This document shows, one piece after another, positions 54,181 through 58,217 of a DNA stretch of 58,217 nt. The first letter of the stretch is position 1; the number at the start of each line of letters is the position of its first letter. This DNA is from Sphaerotilus sp. (GTDB lineage Bacteria; Pseudomonadota; Gammaproteobacteria; Burkholderiales; Burkholderiaceae_C), in the NCBI GenBank assembly GCA_013299055.1, contig JAAFKB010000012.1:1-58217 (forward strand), in the 5' to 3' direction. The position numbers were made by a program, and so were the translations under genes. The notes beneath the pieces are model-generated. The model was not told the DNA's origin. It saw nothing but the letters and a program-made list of their open reading frames with translations, and ran no database searches.

Positions 54181-55800
54181 TCATGAAATCCCGGCACTCT
54201 CCAACGCCAGCAGGCACAACGCCGCCCGCGCCCGGCTCGCGCCGACGTAGAGCCACTCCGGGTGCTGGCCGGCCTTGCGGTCGAGGCCGGCGACGATCAC
54301 CACGTCGGCCTCCAGCCCCTTGAAGCCCTGGATCGTGCCGATGCGCACCTGCCCCGGCACGGCGTTGACCACGTCGAGGTTGAGCGTCACCTCGTCCAGC
54401 CCCGCCGCCCAGCCCGAGGTGGTGTTGGTGTGGCGGTAGGGCGCGAGGATGACGACCTGCTCGGGCCGCAGACCGTCGCGCCTGAGCAGCGTGCGCAAGA
54501 CCTGCCGCAACTGCCCGGCCATCTCGGTGAAATCGCCGCTGAGCTGCGTCTGCGGCGCCGGGCCGTGTTCGACGCGGAATTCGGTCGGCACCACGCACTG
54601 CCCGAGCTGCGCCGCCCGCTCGCCGATCGGCTTGGCATTGCGCAGGTTCGCCTCCAGCACCAGCGGCGCGGCGGCAAACGGCGGCTCCCACTGCGCCTGT
54701 GCCCGGAACACCGATTGCCGCCGGTCGAAGAAGCAGTACCACGCGAACTCCGGCGCGCCCAGCGTCTCCAGCGCCACCCACCACGTCGGCGAGAAGTCGG
54801 CCGCCTCGTCCACGATCAGCGTGTCGAAGCGGGTGCCCAGGTGCTCGGCAGCGTTCAGCAGCAGCTCGGCGCAGTCCTCGTTGAAGAACTGGCGCCGTGC
54901 CGCGTCGTCGCTCGGGACGTGGAAACCCAGCCCGGATTGCTCGGCCAGTAGCCGCACCAGTTCGTGGAAGTTGCACACCGTCAGGCCCGGCACGCCGTCG
55001 AGCTGCGCCGACAGGTGGGACGCCAGCGCCCGGTTGAAGCAGGTGAGCAGGACGGATTTCCCCTGCGCCGCGTGTTCGCGGGCCAGCGTCACCGCCAGCA
55101 TCGTCTTGCCCGAACCGGCGCCGCCCTCGACCAGCAGCCGCGACTGGCTCCGCAGCAGCCGCAGCACGCGGATCTGCTCGTCGGTCGCCCGCTGCAGCGC
55201 CGACACCGTGTCATCCACGCGGCTGCCCAGCGGCACCAGCAGGTGGCAATCCGGCGCCAGCAGGTCGCGCAACACCTGCTGCTGCGGGCGGGTCCACGGC
55301 TTCGGCTCGGGGAACGCCTCGCGCAGCAGCTTGGTCAGCGCCGGGGCGGGGTCGGCCAGGTCGCTGCGGTCGAGCAGGAAGGACCGCGAGGGGATTTCAC
55401 AGCCGGGCAGCGGGCCGCTCCAGTTCACCTCGGGGAACCAGGCGGCGTGGGTGATGCTCAGGCCGTCCACCGTGTCGCGGCCGAGGCGCTTGTGGAGCTT
55501 CTCGATCAGGGCGTAGCGGTTGCGCCGCGCCTGGGAGAACGGCGACTGCTTCATCTCCAGCCCGGAGGCGTAGAACCACCGCCCCTCGCGCACCTCGACC
55601 GCGCCCGCCTTGACCTCGAACACGATCAGGCCGTGCTGGGGGTGGAAGACGATGACATCCGCCTCGCCGATGCTCTCGCCGTGGCGCGTGAGGGTGCGCC
55701 ATTCGACGGTGTGGAAGTGCTGCCAGGGGGCGGGGAGAAGGGTGAGGGCGGTTAGGACGCGGGTTTCGGCGCGGTGGCCGATGGCCTCGATTACGCTCAT
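54181..55800 (-). CDS. NERD-domain superfamily I DNA/RNA helicase
   Basis: 539 residues. The N-terminal nuclease-related NERD domain (GEADVIVFHPQHGLIVFEVKAGAVEVREGRWF, with the D...E-K catalytic-like set) is followed by a UvrD-type ATPase: Walker A LVEGGAGSGKTMLAVTLA, VLLTCFNRALASHL, Walker B LIVDEAADFSPTWW, FDRRQSVF, ANLRNAKPIG, and C-terminal GTIQGFKGLEADVVIVAG and YVGASRARAAL. It is probably a DNA-processing or defence-related enzyme. It converges on the purine-binding gene (15-bp gap) and its start borders the A+T-rich island. The 173 bp upstream to 55973 hold only a small TTTCG-ATG-CGAAA dyad at 55836-55848. Confidence 0.85.
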   Translation of the reverse strand: MSVIEAIGHRAETRVLTALTLLPAPWQHFHTVEWRTLTRHGESIGEADVIVFHPQHGLIVFEVKAGAVEVREGRWFYASGLEMKQSPFSQARRNRYALIEKLHKRLGRDTVDGLSITHAAWFPEVNWSGPLPGCEIPSRSFLLDRSDLADPAPALTKLLREAFPEPKPWTRPQQQVLRDLLAPDCHLLVPLGSRVDDTVSALQRATDEQIRVLRLLRSQSRLLVEGGAGSGKTMLAVTLAREHAAQGKSVLLTCFNRALASHLSAQLDGVPGLTVCNFHELVRLLAEQSGLGFHVPSDDAARRQFFNEDCAELLLNAAEHLGTRFDTLIVDEAADFSPTWWVALETLGAPEFAWYCFFDRRQSVFRAQAQWEPPFAAAPLVLEANLRNAKPIGERAAQLGQCVVPTEFRVEHGPAPQTQLSGDFTEMAGQLRQVLRTLLRRDGLRPEQVVILAPYRHTNTTSGWAAGLDEVTLNLDVVNAVPGQVRIGTIQGFKGLEADVVIVAGLDRKAGQHPEWLYVGASRARAALCLLALESAGIS

Positions 55801-55973
55801 TTTTTGACTGATTTGATTTTTTCGCTATTGAATGATTTCGATGCGAAAATGATTGTTTTGATTATTGTGACGGTGTGTCAGTATTTTCAATATGTTGCGT
55901 AGCATTTGGGGGTTGCTGGCATTATTTTATGACTGACGCTCCCTTTGGTTGCTAATTTGTGTAGTTTGTTTTA

Positions 55974-56702
55974 TTAGATATTAATATATTGAGTGCTGGT
56001 TCCAACGATTTTTTTGACAATTTCATGCGCTAGTTGCGACATATTCCACCCGGTTTCGGCGCTATATGGGACAACAGGATTTATGGGGTCAAAGATCTGG
56101 TTGATTGATTTGATTTTTATGGAAATGTTCTTGTGTTGTTCTGGACTGGGTTCTATTGAGTGGATTCTGCTGATTGGTTCAATTTTGTCGCAGCAGTTTA
56201 GTGCGAATATAACTTTTTCCTTGTCGTGTATATTTTTGAATACAGTCCTGTATGCGAATTCATCAATTGCCAAGTCACGTTGATCTGCGCGAAGTACATA
56301 AACAACTACTGTCGATAGAGACAGGAAATCACCATACATTTGCAAGTACTCTTTGTCTCGGTACTCACTTTCACCAATGCCGGGAAAGTCGGCTAATGAA
56401 AGATAAGAGCCTCTGGCTAACTCGAAGTCTAAACTTTCGCATCGTCTGGTGCAGGCATCGATATCACTGGTTTCTAAAACCGATTCACCGAAAAATGAAT
56501 TGACTGTTGATGATTTTCCGTAACCTGATTTCCCGAAAAATGCCACCTGCATGTGATTTGACAGGTTTCCGGTTGAAGTGTCTCGCCATTGCAAATGGGG
56601 TGAAATTACGGAAGCATTTTTTATTTTTGAGAATTGTGGGTACCTTGCGGCGATCTCGTTGATTTTGCCTTGGTGGTGACGATATTTGACTATTGATTGC
56701 AT
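55974..56702 (-). CDS. P-loop GTPase (YeeP/YfjP-like), A+T-rich
   Basis: 242 residues. G1 FGKSGYGKSS (57-65), a Thr in IDACTRRCE for G2, G3 DFPGIGES, and G4 NCCDKI. The C terminus has SAETGWNMSQLAHEIVKKI, corresponding to G5. It belongs to the TRAFAC-class HSR1/YihA-like GTPases often found on prophages and genomic islands. No Shine-Dalgarno is clear. Base composition is far below the neighbours (29 G/C of 60 at 56041-56100). It follows a related GTPase gene on the same strand after 166 bp of very A+T-rich sequence. Function unknown. Confidence 0.78.
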   Translation of the reverse strand: MQSIVKYRHHQGKINEIAARYPQFSKIKNASVISPHLQWRDTSTGNLSNHMQVAFFGKSGYGKSSTVNSFFGESVLETSDIDACTRRCESLDFELARGSYLSLADFPGIGESEYRDKEYLQMYGDFLSLSTVVVYVLRADQRDLAIDEFAYRTVFKNIHDKEKVIFALNCCDKIEPISRIHSIEPSPEQHKNISIKIKSINQIFDPINPVVPYSAETGWNMSQLAHEIVKKIVGTSTQYINI

Positions 56703-56868
56703 TTTGTATTGCAGTGGTTGATTGACTGGCTAATTATTGACAATAATGCTTATTATTTATTTATGCGAGTTCTGGTTTGGCTTGGTGTCATTTGGCACGG
56801 GTGCATTTTTAAGTGAAATGCAAGTTCCTGTGCCTCGTGCAAATAATTAATCTCGCCGATAATTTTAT

Positions 56869-57978
56869 TTACCACCAACCAATTTTTGATCCTAACCATG
56901 AAACTGCAGCAGATGCAACTGATTTTACGGTCTCCCAAACACCATTCTCAGCTTCTTTTACGGCGGTGTCAGAAACTATTGGCTTCCGTGCCCGTTCGGC
57001 TGCTTCTTCTTTGGCAATCCGTGCCTTCTCTTCTGCCTGCCGAACCTTTTCTTTTTCTTCGGCCTCCAGTTTCATTTTTGCGATCTCGAATGCATGCTCC
57101 AATCTTAATTTTTCAAGTCCACTTGCCTCGGCTGCCTCCTTGGCCATCCTTTCTTGGTGTGCTTTTTCAAGTTCAATTCTCGCTGTGTCGGCCTTAGCTT
57201 TTTCCAATTCAACAGCAGCCTGTGCCTTCGCTGCCTCTGCTTGTTTTTCAGCTATGTCAGCCTCTTCCGCTGCTTTAATCTTGTCTAGCACCACCATTTT
57301 CTTGTCATTAGGCAATGCGTGGACAATTGAGTCCACTAATTCAACTAGCCCATATCGCTCATTGGCGGATATTGCCAAAACTTGACTCAGCGGCAAATCA
57401 AAAAGTCCTGAAATATGGTGACGTTTTGCTTCGATGTTACTCGCTTGTTTTGCTCCAGGGCGCCTTTCTTCAACGTTCCACTCTCTGAATGGCTCAATTT
57501 TGTCAACTTGATTGATGACCGCAATAAATGGTTTTCCTGCATTAATATAGGGACGAATGAGTCTTTTGTAGAATTTTTCATCAGATGCTGCTGCCCTATC
57601 GTCGCCTTTAAATACCCAGAAAACTATGTCGAGTTCCGGTAGCAAGCTTTGATAAAGCTCATCATATTCTTTATCGCGCTCGCCGCTTTCCCCAACGCCG
57701 GGGACATCAATCAGCTCCAGACCGCCGGCGTTGCCGAACGATAGTATTATTTTTTGTGGATCTCTTGTGCAGGCCTCTATGTCACTGATGGCACATATGT
57801 CTCTTCCAAATAAGGCATTGCACAGACTGGACTTGCCTACGCCAGTCTTTCCGAAAACGCCGACCTTAGGGACGTAACTGCGCATTTCGTGCAATTTTGC
57901 TTCAATTTTTGATTTGAATTCTGGAGGGATTTTTTCTCCCAGTGCCGTTTCTAGTTTGGAGAGGATTTCATGGGACAT
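56869..57978 (-). CDS. GTPase with long coiled coil and aromatic C-terminal tail
   Basis: 369 residues. GTPase core: G1 FGKTGVGKSSL (GKTGVGKS 43-50), G2 Thr in IEACTRDPQ, G3 DVPGVGESGERD, G4 INQVDKIEP, G5-like ISANERYG. From about 230 to 345 an Ala/Glu/Lys-rich coiled coil (AEKQAEAAKAQAAVELEKAK and so on) follows. The end VWETVKSVASAAVSWLGSKIGWW looks like a membrane-binding amphipathic helix. AAGGA precedes the ATG. It is paralogous to the GTPase at 55974. A dynamin-like or defence role is possible but unproven. Confidence 0.8.
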   Translation of the reverse strand: MSHEILSKLETALGEKIPPEFKSKIEAKLHEMRSYVPKVGVFGKTGVGKSSLCNALFGRDICAISDIEACTRDPQKIILSFGNAGGLELIDVPGVGESGERDKEYDELYQSLLPELDIVFWVFKGDDRAAASDEKFYKRLIRPYINAGKPFIAVINQVDKIEPFREWNVEERRPGAKQASNIEAKRHHISGLFDLPLSQVLAISANERYGLVELVDSIVHALPNDKKMVVLDKIKAAEEADIAEKQAEAAKAQAAVELEKAKADTARIELEKAHQERMAKEAAEASGLEKLRLEHAFEIAKMKLEAEEKEKVRQAEEKARIAKEEAAERARKPIVSDTAVKEAENGVWETVKSVASAAVSWLGSKIGWW

Positions 57979-58022
57979 TTTGTTTCCTTTTCGCTGAATT
58001 TTGCGGCTGGTTTGCTTGCGAA

Positions 58023-58051
58023 TAAATTATGGCCGAATTTTTTGGTGTCAA
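58023..58051 (-). promoter_or_regulatory. Possible sigma-70 promoter of the GTPase pair
   Basis: On the minus strand a perfect -35 TTGACA (58046-58051) is followed after 17 bases by AATTTA (58023-58028), a poor -10. The element lies 45 bp before the coiled-coil GTPase start, with an A+T-rich leader. Confidence 0.4.
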
Positions 58052-58118
58052 GTCTGCTTATCCGCGCTCTGTGGATGCGTCTACCTGTTTTTATTAACCA
58101 GGCAATTAAAGACGGCAC

Positions 58119-58217
58119 TCATGCCGCATAGCGAATTGGCGCCGACTTGAAGTAACGCACGATCCGCCCGGGCACCGCAGAAATCTTGACCATGAAATCT
58201 TCCGCCAGCTTCTTCAA
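58119..58217 (-). CDS. C-terminal fragment of an unidentified gene (possibly transposase)
   Basis: From the window edge the minus strand reads 32 codons without a stop, then TGA at 58119-58121. The peptide starts LKKLAEDFMVKISAVPGRIV and ends YFKSAPIRYAA. Composition returns to higher GC here. The basic, Arg-rich end recalls transposase C termini such as those of the IS1380 type, which would fit an island border, but 32 residues are too few to assign. Confidence 0.35.
   Translation of the reverse strand: MKKLAEDFMVKISAVPGRIVRYFKSAPIRYAA

Overview
The window is a gene-dense stretch of a high-GC bacterial chromosome. Line 41761-41820, for example, has 43 G/C of 60. The fragment of rpsL, the red-type form I RuBisCO operon, the complete SoxCDYZAXB set and the style of the signalling proteins together suggest a betaproteobacterium of the Burkholderiales, of the Leptothrix/Sphaerotilus/Rubrivivax kind. 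This is inference; the genus cannot be fixed from the sequence alone. No rRNA, tRNA or CRISPR array was seen, and no gene-free stretch longer than 300 bases exists.

Region 1 (1-2473) has the 5' end of rpsL on the minus strand, a GcvA-like LysR regulator and an FMN-dependent alpha-hydroxy-acid dehydrogenase. Region 2 (2592-22604) is one tightly packed plus-strand operon of about 20 kb, and is the most unusual part of the window. It encodes a GAF-HlyD adaptor, a membrane M50 metallopeptidase fused to an HlyD-like arm, a short SecA paralogue, a further HlyD adaptor, and a 3081-residue LEPR-XLL/DUF4347/cadherin-repeat surface protein. It ends with a hybrid histidine kinase (with Hpt domain) and a REC-GGDEF-EAL response regulator. 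Most junctions overlap (ATGA or longer). I read it as a dedicated, SecA-paralogue-linked surface-display system for a giant adhesin, with c-di-GMP control in the same transcript. No ABC ATPase or TolC is present.

Region 3 (22622-37690) is a lithotrophic sulfur-oxidation island: a SoxH-like MBL hydrolase, an ArsR-type SoxR, soxCDYZAX, soxB and a DsrE-family protein. On the minus strand follow cytochrome b561/PepSY, an NtrC-type two-component pair and flavocytochrome c sulfide dehydrogenase (fccAB), with a divergent TlpA-like thioredoxin. A recurring near-palindrome, AATATC-N10-GATATT, sits in front of several of these units and looks like the shared SoxR operator.

Region 4 (37769-49199) has a diguanylate cyclase, cbbR and the divergent Calvin-cycle operon cbbL-cbbS-rpe-cbbX-cbbF-cbbP-cbbT-cbbZ-cbbY. 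Region 5 (49273-52010) is a small periplasmic redox module under another copy of the AATATC box: a His-rich cytochrome c'-like lipoprotein, a rhodanese and two monohaem cytochromes. It is followed by a second ArsR regulator and a CsoR-family repressor with unusual sensor residues. Together regions 3-5 encode sulfur-driven electron supply plus CO2 fixation.

Region 6 (52065-54165) is a purine pair: adenosine/adenine deaminase and a BMP-type purine-binding protein. Region 7 (54181-58217) starts with a NERD-domain helicase and passes into an A+T-rich island holding two paralogous GTPases, one with a long coiled coil. It ends with a fragment of another gene at the window edge. The composition change (16 G/C of 60 at 56701-56760) points to horizontal acquisition.
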